Shown here piece after piece: positions 13,051 through 26,262 of a stretch of 64,000 nucleotides of DNA. The translations under genes and the position numbers were made by a program. Positions within the stretch are counted from its first letter, which is position 1, and each line of letters begins with the position of its first letter. Origin of the DNA: Simplicillium sp. C3G150-2 (taxonomy: Eukaryota > Ascomycota > Sordariomycetes > Hypocreales > Cordycipitaceae); the NCBI GenBank assembly GCA_022702485.1, contig JAJIYY010000003.1, positions 1,567,501 through 1,631,500 of the forward strand, read 5' to 3'. The notes beneath the pieces were generated by a model. It did no database searches, was not told the DNA's origin, and saw nothing but the letters and a program-made list of their open reading frames with translations.

Positions 13051-14153
13051 GGCGCGCAAAGACTAGAGTGCCCGCAAATATGAGTATCTGCTGCACAGAA
13101 GTCTTCAGAGTTGCTCGGAGGAGCGGACGTTTGTTGGTTGGGGCGATGCGGTCAGGGAAGCTAGATGGAAATTTCCAGTCTCCAACAAAACCGGGCTACT
13201 CTTTCGCTCAGGCGCTGGCTGGGCTGGGCTGGGCTGGCAAATAGATTGACCCAGACCTAACTGGACCTTGCTGAAGGAGTGTGGGGGAGCAAACGGCCTA
13301 GTCGAGGATCCCAGCTCAAATCATCCGCCGAGTACGGCAGCTGTGGAACGTAATGTTCCGATCACACCCTCAGACGTTTGTAATACCTGAGAGACGAAGA
13401 GCTCACGATGATTGGAAATGAGAGGTGGGGGATCCTCGCAGCTGCCTGTTGTGTTCTTGTCGAGATGTTGGAAGCTCTGAGTGAGGTCCAAAGCGGGCAG
13501 CGCTCAAGGAGCCAAATAAAATCGGGTCTGCTAGATTGCGGCACTCCCATTCACTCCAACACAGCGACGCTGTGTTATGCTACCAGCTCAACACCTCCTG
13601 CTGGGCTGATTATGTAGAGATACATAATATTTGCACTCAATTTCACATGCAGCTTGGCTCCGGCTATAATGTGCCTCGCCAGATTGTGCCATACGAGTAA
13701 GTTATTTTCGAGCAGGTCACCTACCCGGAGGCTGGAATTTTGGCAAGCTCAGGACAGACAACATCGCGAGTTTTCGTTTACTGTCCTTCTTTCTTTTACG
13801 TTAAGGGATGATATAGTTTAAAAATGGATATGAATAACAAAGGGTGCTCTGCAAATCGATGACAGCTCCTATAGCTATTTCAAGAGTCGAGTACGGTGCA
13901 CCAAAAATTGAGGCCAGCATCGTACTCAGAGTCAATTGTCCACTCCCATTTTCATCACGGATTTGAGAGACACCTCGTGGCACAAATATATCAGTCTTCT
14001 ATAATGGATGCTCCCCAAGTATGATCGTATATCAATTAATAAAGATACATGGTCTATCAAGGCGCTGAGTGGCATCGTAACAAGTAACCAAAACAAGATA
14101 ATAAACCGCCATGTATTACAGTGTTTCCACAATCATCTCTGCTGAGTGGAAGC
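13051..14153. other. Intergenic region with a short GGGCT repeat
   Basis: About 1.1 kb upstream of the BTB-like gene and downstream of UBC6. A short (GGGCT)n tract sits near 13217-13238. No supported gene. Confidence 0.55.
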
Positions 14154-15061
14154 TTATCCGGTGAGCCCAGCCTCACCACTCATTATGCGTGCAATCAGTA
14201 TGTATATGAATATCGCACCGCCCGCAACTAGCAGCCTGTTTTGATATATCCAGCCTCTACCCGCATCTCGCTGTTGTACTACGGCATCGACAACAGTCTG
14301 CGCCTGGTTACCACTAGAGCTTGCAATACCAAGCTGTGGACCGCAAGAAGAACCGTTGTCGCCGTCGAGGCGTGCGCCAGTGGCTGTGTCAACTTTGTGT
14401 TTCTTCATCCATTCCCAATTCTCGAGGTCAACTTCGGGCCACTCGGAGCGAAACTTGGCGCCACCATCTCCTGCCTTTACGTTGCCTTTCGTCGCAACGT
14501 TCGCTTTCGAATGCGTGCCGTTGCCAGTGCTGTTCCACCATCGCGAGCGCCCAGCAAGGTATTTGCGTTCGTTCGCGGTAGACGAGACGGAGCCGGTAGT
14601 CATCTCATCGCTGGTCATAAATGACAACAGTCCGATCAGGATGGTCGACACTTCCCACGCTGGATTGAAAGACTTGGGATGGAAATCGGAGATGGACAGA
14701 CATAGTCGCGTGGACGGTTGAAATCGTCCGGATGGCGTGTGCATGCGGATGGCAGGAGGCGCGAAAGGATAGTTCGGAGGGAATATTAACGTTCCCCAGT
14801 ATTGTCCGCCGTGATAAGGAGTGTCTTCAGGGCCGGTTATAACATAGTGCCATCTGGATTTAAATTAGCGATATTTCGATCTCCTGCACGGGTGCACTTA
14901 CTCAAGAATATTTGACTCTGATGGATGTGCGGTAATGTATGGAGGAGGGTTCTCGGATATTGACTTATATTCGCGAGTCAACTGCAAAGACAATTAGTGA
15001 AATTGCAACGAATACCATCGATAGACCGACTTACTCGCTTGTGCGCTGCCTTGCTGGCCAT
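14154..15061 (-). CDS. ubc6: Ubiquitin-conjugating enzyme E2, tail-anchored (Ubc6 / UBE2J type)
   Basis: E2 enzyme of ER-associated degradation; it accepts ubiquitin from E1 and works with Doa10-type ligases at the ER membrane. Exons 15061-15035, 14981-14902 and 14853-14154 join to 268 residues. The N-terminus MASKAAHKR runs into LTREYKSISENPPPY; the E2 core has the HYVITGPEDTPYHGGQYWG and FPPNYPFAPPAIRM blocks, and the catalytic Cys is residue 87 (RLCLSISDFHP). The UBC fold ends near FMTSDEMTTGSV. A Ser/Gly/Asn-rich linker leads to a C-terminal membrane anchor at about residues 243-262 (LLVAGGAIFIYILIARIM), as expected for the family. It is transcribed divergently from SAM50 with 375 bp between the two start codons. 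Confidence 0.95.
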
Positions 15062-15436
15062 TTTCTATCGCTGTCGAAGAGGAGGGAAAGAGAGTGTCGG
15101 AGGGTCGCGTGATGGAGGCGAAATAGCAAGAATACAAAGGAGGATCAGCTTCGCTAGAATTACAAGTCTAACCGTTCGAAGTTGGACAGAATCGAGGAAA
15201 GGACAGCGACTATTAACGTTACGCGAGCAACGGACTTGAACGGAAGGGAATGTTGCGAGTTGGTCGGCGCAACGTCGTCAGACCTGTCGGGCGCAGTGGC
15301 AAGGATGTGGCTGATATCCACCAGCCACATCGGCTCTGCGCCACACCTTCGTCACTTGCTGGGAGCTTCGCCGGGCGCAGTCGCTATCGAACTACGACCA
15401 TCACAGCTGGGCATCTCGCAACAGCACAGCGCGAAC
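15062..15436. promoter_or_regulatory. Shared divergent promoter UBC6 / SAM50
   Basis: 375 bp separate the two start codons of these head-to-head genes, so both promoters and 5' leaders must fit here. I see no obvious TATA box. Inference from position only. Confidence 0.6.
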
Positions 15437-17153
15437 ATGGCTTCAGTATCAGGAGCAGTCGGTGGAACCGTATGTATTACGAAGAACTCGACAATTGTTA
15501 ACTTAGCTGACAAAAAAGGGCACTGGCCACTTTGAAAAACTGCACGAAGATGGGATGGATGTGCTCCGTGATGCAAAAGCATCACCACAGTATCGTGAAG
15601 CCGAAAGCGAGGCGAGAGACCGAAGAATTGCGGCAATGGTACGGATATTCTAATATTATGAGTGATATGGAAGCTTACTTCCCACTAGATGTCTGACCAG
15701 CTCTCCATGCCAATGACTGTCAACGAGGTTACTGTTACTGGCGGGAAAAACATTCGGCGCAACTTTTTGGATCCTATTATCAAACCACTCCTCAGCGATG
15801 GACCCGATCCAGCCAATACGGTCGGCGAGGTGCTTTCTAGATTGCAGGAAACAAGCCAAAAGCTGAGTGGACTGCGTACGTCGGTACAGCGAGAATTTTC
15901 GAGTCAAGACTAACAACCATCCAGAGATTCTGAGGCAGCCCCCCGAAGTTTTCCTCTCGCAAGCCGACCCTACCGATCCTTCCTCAACGCCAACCGATGT
16001 AAACATTTCTATTGGTCTAAAGGAGCTGCCCAGTTTCAAGCTCCAAACCGGAACTGACGTTGGCAATGGAGAAGGTTCCGCGTATGGTTCTCTTCTCTGG
16101 CGCAACATCTTTGGTGGCGCAGAGATGCTCACTCTCAACGCAAAGTCCGGCACGCGCACGAGGTCTGCATACAGCGCCAACCTGAGCGCACCAGTGTTTA
16201 GCAACCCGGATATGCGTGTATCTTTGGAAGCCTTGGCATCTGCCGCCGAGAAGCCATGGGCTGCTCACGAGGAAGTCTTAAAAGGTGGCACAGTGCAACT
16301 ATCGTGGCTGAACTCAGCAAAGGACACACATAGCGTCGAGTACACTGGGCTTTGGAGACAGATTACCAGTCTTGCTGGGAGTGCCAGCCAAACGGTGCGA
16401 CAAGACGCTGGCGACTCTCTGAAGAGCTCCATCCGACACACGTTCTACCGAGAGAGACGAGATAACCCACAGTTGCCACAAGATGGATACATGGTGCGAT
16501 CTAAGCTGGAGCTTGCAGGCCTTGGGCCTCTTGGCGGAGATGTATCATTCTCTAAGAGCGAATTGGAGATGAGCGGTGCTCTGCCCATCCCGATCCCTGG
16601 GAAGGAAGGGCCATCAGGTATTTCCATTGGCGCTGGGCTGCGAATGGGTTTATTATATCCACTAGCACCTGGAGTGACCGGCCCAGCTCAATCAAGCCGC
16701 ATCAATGACCGCTTTCAATTAGGCGGACCTACCGATGTACGAGGATTTAAACTGGGGGGCATTGGACCTCACGACGGAAAGGATGCTGTTGGAGGAGACG
16801 TCTTTACCGCAGGAACGGTCAACATGCTCCTCCCTCTCCCATACAAGGGCCCCGAATCAGCGCTTCGATTCCAGATGTTCGCCAACGGCGGCCGCCTTGT
16901 CGCTCTGCAAAACAATGACAAAGCTGCGGGTAGCGACTCTCGAAGCGTTTCGGCAACAGCTGTGCGCGATGGCGTGTTGAACGCAGTGGCGGAAGTATTC
17001 AACGGCGCTCCCAGCATGGCGGCGGGCGTGGGGTTAGTGTACGCGCACCCGGTGGCTCGCTTCGAACTCAACTTTAGCTTGCCTCTTGTGCTTCGCAAGG
17101 GCGAACTTGGAACTAAGGGACTGCAACTGGGGGTTGGTATCAACTTTATGTAA
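15437..17153 (+). CDS. sam50: Sam50/Tob55, SAM complex beta-barrel subunit
   Basis: Core of the mitochondrial outer-membrane sorting and assembly machinery (Omp85 superfamily), which inserts beta-barrel proteins. Four exons (15437-15469, 15519-15638, 15689-15875, 15925-17153) give 522 residues. After a short N-terminal part there is a POTRA-like segment (MTVNEVTVTGGKNIRRNFLDP), then a region of alternating amphipathic strands forming the 16-strand barrel. The Omp85 loop motif, usually IRGF, is present as VRGF at residues 385-388. The protein ends in a typical barrel strand, GLQLGVGINFM. The first intron uses an AAG acceptor. Stop TAA at 17151-17153. Confidence 0.93.
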
Positions 17154-20100
17154 AACAAAAGTCAGGACGTGTTATTATTATATGAAAATCTTCTCTTAGA
17201 AACAGAAGCAGCCCAATGCTTCATCAATAGATTCCTTTGTCAACTTCTGTAAAGTCATGCTAAAAGAGTATACCATTGTCTCTAGGTTACACGGGTAGAT
17301 CTTGACGATGCACTGGTGATATAATTACCGATGCTTTCATCTGTTTTGCTAGTGACGTTCTAGCGTCGCCCTAGAGGCTAGCTTACCAGGTCAGCACGTG
17401 GAAGCATCGGCATGCGGCGCGCGTTAATAAGCCGGAGAATACTAATTTATGATCATTGCGCCTTGGGAGGGAGGAGTTCACTGTCAGTAAGCTGACAGAC
17501 CGACAAGCGCTCCTCTCGCTGTGTGTCCTAAACTGTGCAGAGGGCTCTGTACGAACGTGGGGGGTATGACAGCTTCTTCGACAGATAGACATCGAACAAG
17601 CAAACGGTTTTAGGACCGTTGACGGAGCCCGAGATGATTGCGAATCCGACGAATACAGACCGTTGAGGAATATGATTTGCGTGGCTATTGGAGCATTTGC
17701 GGAGCGGACTTGCGGAAGTGTGCCTGGGCAGTGTATAGTGCAGCAGCCACTGCTAGGTACAAGTCGAATGGTGTCGTCCGATAGCAATGCCTGCCACAAC
17801 CATAATTAGGGGATACGCGGTGGGATGGTCGGGAGGGAACGGTGTTGATTGCCACATTGGACAGCAGGGTGGGCAGAGCCTACTAGCTACGCGTATAAAG
17901 CCATCGCTGTGGAGCAAGATTGTGAGCTTGTTTTACGGTTCGGCGGCGATGAAATTGTCCAAAGAACTTGGCGGGTCCATGTAATGTCCCCCAAACCAGA
18001 GGTACATGCAATTATGAAATTAGGTTGGCTGCTGACAAGATTGGATCCCTGGTGAACTATACGATGCCATTGGAGCCCAACTTGAGGCCAATTACGACTC
18101 ATTTTCTAAGAGTGAAGACGGTTTCCTGTTGAATATGAGACGATGTGTGATGTACACCGAAGAGGACCCATGTTGTTGCTATCGCGCCGCTGTCAGTAAT
18201 ATAAAGTTGAAAATGAGAATGATTGAGAGTATTAATTTCTACGCTGGATAGACGACATTTGCTTGGCGTCATCAAAATCACGAAACTTGACACCCACGGC
18301 TGGGCTGCCTGCTGTTAATGAATTAGACAACGATGACTTTCGGTTCCCTTGCTTCTGGCCACGGGTTAGCTGACGTCCGGGCCGGCCCCGACAGCAACTG
18401 TGTTTAGTCGAGCCTTGCACTGGGCCAGGGGTGTTTGCAGGTGCTTGTGTGCTGAGGAAAGCGACTTGAAGGGCAGCACGTCCCGTTGGATCGGGAAGGA
18501 TGGCCCCACATGGCTTGGGGTACGGCCAAGAGGTACGCGTATTCGGGGAAAACCCACCTGGAACTCGGCAGCAAAGGCCTGATGGGCAACGTCTGTGTTC
18601 CTCACCAGGCTCGACAGAGATGGCCAAAGTCAAACAATCGAAACATTTTGTAAAAATAAAAACGTTGGATGCAATGAGGTGTCACAGGATTCTGTGAAAG
18701 CAGGAGTCGGATTTGGCAGTATATTTTCTCGGCTAGCATTGTCGAGACTGGTGTCTCGCAGCCGCGACGCTTGCATTGTGCGGCGCAGACGCATAGTGAA
18801 TCATCATTAACATGCCGCTAGTTGTACCAAAATACGAAAGATGAGATCTCAGAAGGCGAGCAGCACCAGACACCCGAGACATTATCAGATCCGAGCCAAT
18901 ACCGTCATGAGTCACTGACCGCACCTTGCTTTTGACTTTCAATCAATTAATGAATTGTTTCTTTTTTTATGGCTGTTTACCGCTATCTATTCCTACTTGT
19001 AGTTTCCTTTCCCAGTCGGGTTCGGGACGAATAAGACCCCGACTCGCTCGGATGGCTGCTCCAAGCCGTTGTAGCGCCATCAGAGCACAAACTACAGCGG
19101 GCCTCTCACCCCCCTACAGCGCAGATTGGTGCACGCCATGTTCGCTGACCCTGGCCATGGCGACGCTTATCCCCTGCGCAGCCCAGTAGCTTACTCGGAA
19201 ACATGAGCCGCCGTGAATAAATTCGGATCCTCCGGCTGCCAACCACAGCTAGGGATCACATCATAGTCGAGTCAATCGGTTTGCTCCTGTTGCAAGTTGC
19301 GGACTTGGCAATTGGGTTTAGGCTTATACACAAGAGACCTATACGCTACAAACAGAGCACAAAGTCACAAGAAACGGATAGACAGGTCAATGGCAAAAGA
19401 GCCAACCCAAAAAAGAGACGAAAAAGTATAGCCGGCTATCTAACTCCGGTTTGCACATGAAACTGTTGAAAGACTTTTATTATCTTAGATGTTCTGTTTT
19501 CAAAACGTCTGTGTTTCTGCATGTCCCCTGTGATCAGCACAGTCACCACAAAAAAAAAAAAAAGCCAAGCCTTACAGCGAGTGGCTGTTACGGAGACGTG
19601 CTAGGTATACTTAGGACTTTGCAGGTGGGTTCTCCGCAAAGCCTGCCCTGGATGCAATGCGATGCGCGTCACCAAACAAGCAGCAAAAGGAACAAATACG
19701 CTTTTCCGCGAGTGCCCACTAAAATCTTCTATGTGTCCCAAGGTTGACACATGTCAGTGGGTTCAGGGTGCTTGTCTTGACGGTGCGGTAGTGGGCGCTA
19801 GCACCTGGCACCTGGTCAAGTTACAGCGCAGGCAACGCTGGGCCCGGCGGTGGGAGGGGCGTTTCCTCTTGGAGGGGCCCTTGGGGGGCTCCTTGGGGGG
19901 TCTTTCCGCCGTAAAGGAAACCTGGGAACCCACCCACTGGAACCCAGGGACACTAACTGCGCTGCGCATACACGTATAGCGTATAGCGGACTGGCACAGG
20001 CTGCTGCTCACGGCGCAACTCGAGCTAAATCTCCGAGAATGGCAATCTTCCCTTTTAAGCTGCCAGCGCCAGATGTATGACACCTTTTTCTTGTTTTCCC

Positions 20101-20426
20101 AATGTTATTTGTTTCTCACCCCCCTCCTTCTCTTTTTCTTTCTGGTTTCTTTGTTCTCATTGTCTTTTTGTGATTATAGATCACTGATTGGAGGTGTCTT
20201 CGACACTTGGGAATGGTGCTTTAAAGATATAGACGCCGTTCTCTCATACTCACGTTCATTCCTCACACAGCATCTCGATTCCCCATCCTGTAACTACTAT
20301 CCTTCATCGCGAACTCCTCACCAAAGGTCACGGCGCAATTTGCGCAAGACGACAACGATACTCTCTCTTCTTAACATATAAACCCCTCCAAGGCTTATTA
20401 GCGCCTAGCTAAGACAGTCCTTTACA
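17154..20426. other. Long intergenic region upstream of the ABC-G gene
   Basis: About 3.3 kb without a supported gene. It holds an A14 run at 19550-19563, a G-rich block at 19852-19900, a small inverted repeat (CCTGGG / CCCAGG) near 19920-19950, and a C/T-rich stretch about 20083-20180. The C/T-rich leader just ahead of the ABC-G start is common in strongly expressed fungal genes. Confidence 0.55.
19852..19900 (+). other. G-run cluster with G-quadruplex potential
   Basis: Runs of G at 19852-19854, 19856-19859, 19874-19877, 19883-19888 and 19895-19900 are separated by short loops, giving at least four runs of three or more G on the plus strand about 530 bp upstream of the ABC-G start codon. 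Whether it folds is not shown by sequence alone. Confidence 0.5.
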
Positions 20427-23400
20427 ATGCCCGTCTATGGCATGTCCGCCAACTACGACGCCACTGCAGCTTCGCAGGGTGTCCCTCTGAGCGACCGCCA
20501 CCGCGGCCATGACGATATCGAACAGGCAGACGGCACCTTTGTCGATGCTAACTCTGCCTCCCCTGCCGAAACCCTCGACAACGAAAAGGATGAAGCTGCT
20601 GCAGCCGAGTCCGAGCTTGTGCGCCGTCAGTCGGTTGTCCAGGCTCTAGCTCGCTCTTATTCCAAAGCCTCTGCTGCTGGAGGCGGCGACGAGAACCCGT
20701 TTCTCGCTGGGCCAGACTCGCCCTTAAACCCTGCCTCGGAAAACTTCAGCGGCCGTGAATGGGCCAAGGCCATTGCTGAAATGGTATCTCAGGATGGAGG
20801 TTCTTTCCGCAAGGCTGGAGTGTGCTTTCAGAACATGAATGTCTACGGTTATGGACAGTCTACCGATTACCAGGGCGATGTTGCCAACGTTTGGCTTTCG
20901 CTTGCCGGCAACATTCGCAATTTGGTTGGCTCCAACCGCACTCGCATTGATATTCTTCGTCAGTTTGACGGCTTGGTGCACCAGGGCGAAATGCTCGTCG
21001 TTCTCGGTCCTCCTGGTTCCGGCTGTTCAACTTTCCTCAAGACCATTGCGGGAGAGATGAACGGTATCTACGTCGATGACGGCTCTTATTTTAACTACCA
21101 GGGTATGTTCAGCATTCGCGTCTTGTTTCTTTGTTGTTGTCTGCTTGTGTCACTCTTTGTTCAATCATCTCGTTTCACCGGCGATCAAATTTCCTCTTCA
21201 AGATGGGCTTGAGCCTCTGTTTCACAGCATCGCCGAAAGAGGCATCTCTTTTTTTTTTTTTGGCGGGACTGTCTTGGACGATCTGCGACAGCAATCAATG
21301 TCAAGAGATGCCGAACGCGAACAGAGTAAAACGAAAAAAAAAAAAAAAAATATACAAGCTAACGGATTTCGATTTCTAGGAATGACCGCCAAGGAAATGC
21401 ACTCTCAGCACCGTGGTGAAGCTATCTACACTGCCGAGGTCGATGTTCACTTTCCCCAGCTGACCGTTGGCGATACCCTCACCTTCGCCGCCCGAGCCCG
21501 CCAACCACGAACCCTTCCCCAGGGTCTCAAGCGGAACGACTTTGCCAATCATCTCCGTGACGTCGTTATGGCCATGTTTGGCATTTCACACACCGTCAAC
21601 ACACGCGTTGGTAACGAATATGTCCGTGGTGTCTCTGGTGGTGAGCGCAAGCGTGTCACTATTTCCGAGGCTGCTCTTTCTGGCGCTCCTCTCCAGTGCT
21701 GGGATAACTCGACTCGTGGTCTTGACTCTGCCAACGCCATTGAGTTCTGCCGAACCCTTCGCCTGCAGACCGAAATCTTCAACAGCACTGCTTGCGTTTC
21801 CATCTACCAGTCTCCCCAGAGTGCCTACGATCTCTTTGACAAGGCTGTCGTCCTTTACGAGGGCCACCAAATCTTCTTTGGTCGCGCTGATGAAGCCAAG
21901 CAGTACTTTATCAACCTTGGTTTCGAATGCCCTGCTCGCCAGACCACCCCCGATTTCTTGACCTCCATGACTTCTTCCTTGGAGCGAATTGTCCGTCCCG
22001 GTTTCGAGGGCAAGGCTCCCCGCACCCCTGAGGAGTTTGCTACTGCCTGGAAGAACAGCGCAGAATACAAGGCACTCCAGGCCGAGATTGAGGCTTACAA
22101 GACTGAGCATCCTATCGGTGGCGCCAGCGCCGAGGCTTTCCGTGCTTCTAAACAAGCGCAGCAGGCCAAGGGCCAACGCAAGGGGTCTCCCTTCACCCTG
22201 TCTTACGCCCAACAGATCCAGCTTTGTCTTTGGCGTGGTTGGAAGCGTCTGGCTGGTGACCCTAGTCTGACTGTTGGTGCTCTTATTGGTAATTTCATCA
22301 TGGCTCTCATCATTGGAAGTGTCTTTTATAACCTTGATGAGACATCGGAAAGTTTCTTCCGCCGTGGTGCACTCCTTTTCTTCGCCTGTCTCATGAATGC
22401 CTTCGCCAGTGCTCTCGAAGTAAGTTGAATATGATACCTATTGTCGATATTGTTTCTAAACACAATCAGATTCTGACTCTGTACGCCCAACGTCCTATTG
22501 TCGAAAAACATTCCCGCTACGCCCTCTATCATCCGTCTGCCGAAGCCATCGCGTCCATGCTTTGTGATTTACCATACAAGGTTATAAACAGCATCATATT
22601 TAATTTGACGCTGTACTTTTTGACCAATCTGCGACGGGAGCCTGGCCCATTCTTCTTCTTCTTGCTCATCACCTTTTTCACCGTTTTGGTCATGTCCATG
22701 ATTTTCCGCTTCATCGCATCAGCCTCCCGAACACTCTTCCAGGCTCTGTGCCCTGCTGCTATTCTCATCCTGGATCTTGTGGTCTTCACTGGTTTCGTCT
22801 TGCCAAAGCGATACATGCTGGGCTGGTGCAAATGGTTGTACTACATTGATCCTCTTGGTTACGCTTTCGAGTCTCTCATGGTCAATGAATTCCACAATCG
22901 CAAGTTTAAATGCAACCAGTACGTACCAGCTGGTGGAGCCTATGACAAGCTGAGAGGAAGCAATAACACTATTTGCACTTCCGTTGGCTCGAAGCCTGAT
23001 CAAACATATATCTGGGGCGATGACTACGTTGAATCTGCCTTTGACTACCGATGGGAGCACAGATGGCGCAACCTTGGCATCGTCATTGCCTTTATCGCTT
23101 TCTTCCTTACTTGCTACATGGTTGCTGCCGAACTGGTGTCCGAGAAGAAATCCAAGGGTGAAGTTCTTGTTTACCGCCGAGGCCATAAGCCTTCTGCCGT
23201 CTCCAAGGCTGAGAGAAAGAGCAGTGACCCTGAGGCTGCTATGGCGAACATTGGCCCAATTGTCACCGCCGAGCGCAGCCGTGGACAAGGAAAGGAAGGC
23301 GCGATGCTCCAGCAGCAAACCTCTGTTTTCCAATGGCACGACGTCTGCTACGACATCAAAATCAAGAGCGAAGAGCGAAGAATCTTGGACCATGTCGATG

Positions 23401-25316
23401 GCTGGGTCAAGCCAGGTACTTTGACAGCCCTCATGGGAGTTTCTGGAGCTGGCAAGACGACGCTCTTGGACTGTTTGGCCGATCGTACTTCTATGGGTGT
23501 CATCACTGGTGAAATGCTCGTCGATGGCAACCCGCGCGACATGTCCTTCCAGCGCAAGACTGGGTACGTCCAACAGCAAGATCTGCATCTTCAGACAACA
23601 ACTGTTCGCGAAGCCCTCAACTTCTCTGCTCTCCTCCGTCAGCCTGCCCATGTCCCCCGCGCTGAAAAGCTTGCCTATGTCAACGAAGTTATCAAACTGC
23701 TCGACATGGAAGACTATGCTGATGCCGTTGTTGGTGTCCCTGGTGAAGGCCTCAACGTCGAACAGCGTAAGCGTTTGACCATTGGTGTTGAACTGGCAGC
23801 CAAGCCTCCTCTACTGCTGTTTGTTGATGAGCCTACTTCTGGTTTGGACTCTCAGACTTCTTGGGCTATCTTGGATCTCCTCGAAAAGCTCACCAAGGCT
23901 GGACAAGCTGTTCTCTGCACCATTCATCAACCTTCTGCCATGCTATTCCAACGTTTCGATCGTCTCCTCTTCCTTGCCAAGGGTGGCAAGACTGTATATT
24001 TTGGTGATATTGGCGAGAACTCCAAGACCATGACCAGCTACTTTGAGCGTAATGGTGGACACCCATGCCCTGATGAAGCCAACCCCGCTGAGTGGATGTT
24101 GGAGGTCATTGGTGCGGCTCCCGGTTCCAAGACTGACATTGACTGGTTCGACACTTGGCGCAACAGCCCTGAGTACAAGGGAGTGCAAGATGAACTTGAA
24201 CACATCAAGGCCGAGAGACAAGGTTCTAGCTCTGACTCCATCGATGAAGATCCTGGCAGCTACCGCGAATTCGCCGCTCCCTTCACCGTTCAGTTGTGGG
24301 AGAACCTCAAGCGTGTATTTGAACAATACTGGCGTACTCCCGTTTATATCTACTCCAAGACAGTTCTATGCGCCTCTGTTGCCCTCTTCGTCGGTTTCGT
24401 CTTCTTCCGCGCCCCCAACACTATCCAAGGTCTTCAAAACCAAATGTTTGCCATCTTCCAGCTCCTTACTGTTTTCGGTCAGATTGTACAGCAGTCTATG
24501 CCTCAATTCGTTATCCAACGATCTCTGTACGAAGTTCGTGAGCGTCCTTCCAAGGTTTATTCATGGAAGGTCTTCATGCTGTCGCAAATCATTGTGGAAC
24601 TGCCTTGGAATGCGCTGATGGGAGCCCTCATGTATTTCTGCTGGTACTACCCCGTAGGACTCTACGCTAATGCTGCGGAGAGCAACAGCGTCACTGAGCG
24701 CGGTGCACTCATGTTCCTATTCCTTCTCGCATTTATGCTGTTCACGGGTACATTCTCGACGTTCATCATTGCTGGGTTTGAAACAGCCGAGGCTGGTGGT
24801 AACATGGCGAACTTGATGTTCACGCTGTGCCTCATCTTCTGCGGTGTTTTGGCTACCAAGAATGACCTGCCCGGCTTCTGGTCTTTCATGTTGATTCTGA
24901 GTCCGTTCCGGTACATGATCAGTGGAATGTTAGCAACAGCAGTGGGAAATGCAACGGTTGAATGTGCATCGAACGAGATTCTGCGCATGGTGCCCGTTGA
25001 CAACAAAAACTGCGAAACATACTTAGGTCCATACAATGACTTCGCAAAGGGCAACATTTTGAACCCAAAGAACACGACATTGTGCGAATTCTGTCCTATG
25101 CGCAGTACAGACTCCTACCTCGCTGGTGTGGACAGCCATCTGAGCCAGGCATGGCGCAACTTTGGCATCATTTTCATCTATATTGCTTTCAACATGGCGG
25201 CCGCCCTCTTCATCTACTGGCTTGCCCGCATGCCTAAGAAGACCTTTGCCAAGAAGAAGGACAACAAGAAGCCAAAGGAAAAGAAATCGGTTGAGGAGCC
25301 ATCCAAGACCGGTTAA
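20427..25316 (+). CDS. Full-size ABC-G (PDR/CDR-type) drug efflux transporter
   Basis: ATP-driven plasma-membrane exporter of hydrophobic compounds, such as azoles and host or self toxins in this family. Exons 20427-21102, 21380-22419 and 22470-25316 give 1520 residues in the order (NBD-TMD)x2. NBD1 has the degenerate PDR Walker A GPPGSGCS at about 194-201 (Cys in place of the Lys), signature VSGGE at 310-314 and Walker B ending CWDNSTRGLDSA. NBD2 has a canonical Walker A GVSGAGKTT at about 895-903, Walker B LLLFVDEPTSGLDSQ and the degenerate signature LNVEQRKRLTIG. This asymmetric site pair is normal for fungal PDR pumps. The C-terminus is Lys-rich. Intron 1 is unusually long (277 nt) and carries a T13 and an A17 run. 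An ABC-C pump follows 0.95 kb downstream in the same direction. Confidence 0.95.
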
Positions 25317-26262
25317 TATTCGTGGCGGCATAAAACAAAGAAAAGATAAAAAATGTAAATAAATAGACCTAGAGATTCTTGCTTCATAAGTTTAATTTAA
25401 ATGTATATTGTTTTATAAATCCGCATTTCCTATGTGTAGTGACAAGACGGTAGTGGCTGGACTTAGTGAGAGGGAGCGCTTGCCGGTGATGCTCTGGGAT
25501 GGGGAAGCAAGCGACCAATTCGTTACGTACAGACACGGCATGGGATAGGATTTGCAACTGGCGCAGAATTAAGCGCATCATAATGTCTACGGTGGCTGGC
25601 TTGAGCCTCGACCTTGCAGGGAACTTTTGTTTCTCACGCTTGTCCGCCTACAGTGCTGGGCCGTTGCAAGATCTGGACACACCCACGCTACAGTGAGTAA
25701 TTCCCTGCTACCTTGGGAGAACACAGGCTTGCTCCACTTAGAATGCTACTGTTGGTTGAGGGAAATACCAAATCAGGCTGTGGCCCCATGATTAGACTCA
25801 GAGAACGGTGCCCTAACGCTGCTTCACAGTTAGAGGTGAATTGGTTTACATAGGTGAGCGGTATCATTATTGAACTTGCAAGAATACATGACGTAACGTT
25901 CTCTTATAGATAGTGGTAGGAAAGAAATGCCCACGACTTGAATGGCTGCTCCCTCGAGCTTCGTGCGGGGGATTGGCATCGGAAAGTCCCTGTAAATGAA
26001 GTAACCTAACCATGGTGATAGCGCCGAAATAGCATGCATTAGCGTTTATTGTGCCCCGCGCAAGTCAAGCCACCAACAGCGACGTCCCAAAGCCGCGACT
26101 TCGCGAGCTTGCAATAGATCTGCCGTCCATTCAAAGAGTTTGTCCCCCTCTCCTCAAGTTCTTTCTTCTTTTCATTGTCTTGCATATGTGTTATGTGCCT
26201 TCAGTCACTGTGACAGTGCGCAGTACAACATCGTGACGTTGGTTTGCTGTGTTGTTAGAGTC
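25317..26262. other. Intergenic region between the two ABC transporters
   Basis: About 0.95 kb; ABC-G terminator side and ABC-C promoter. No supported gene or repeat. Confidence 0.6.

Noticed and set aside
18232..18633. 133-codon minus-strand open frame upstream of ABC-G
   Set aside because: Pro/Arg/Ser-rich, no homology features; likely chance.
22719..23651. 310-codon minus-strand open frame
   Set aside because: Antisense shadow of the ABC-G second half.
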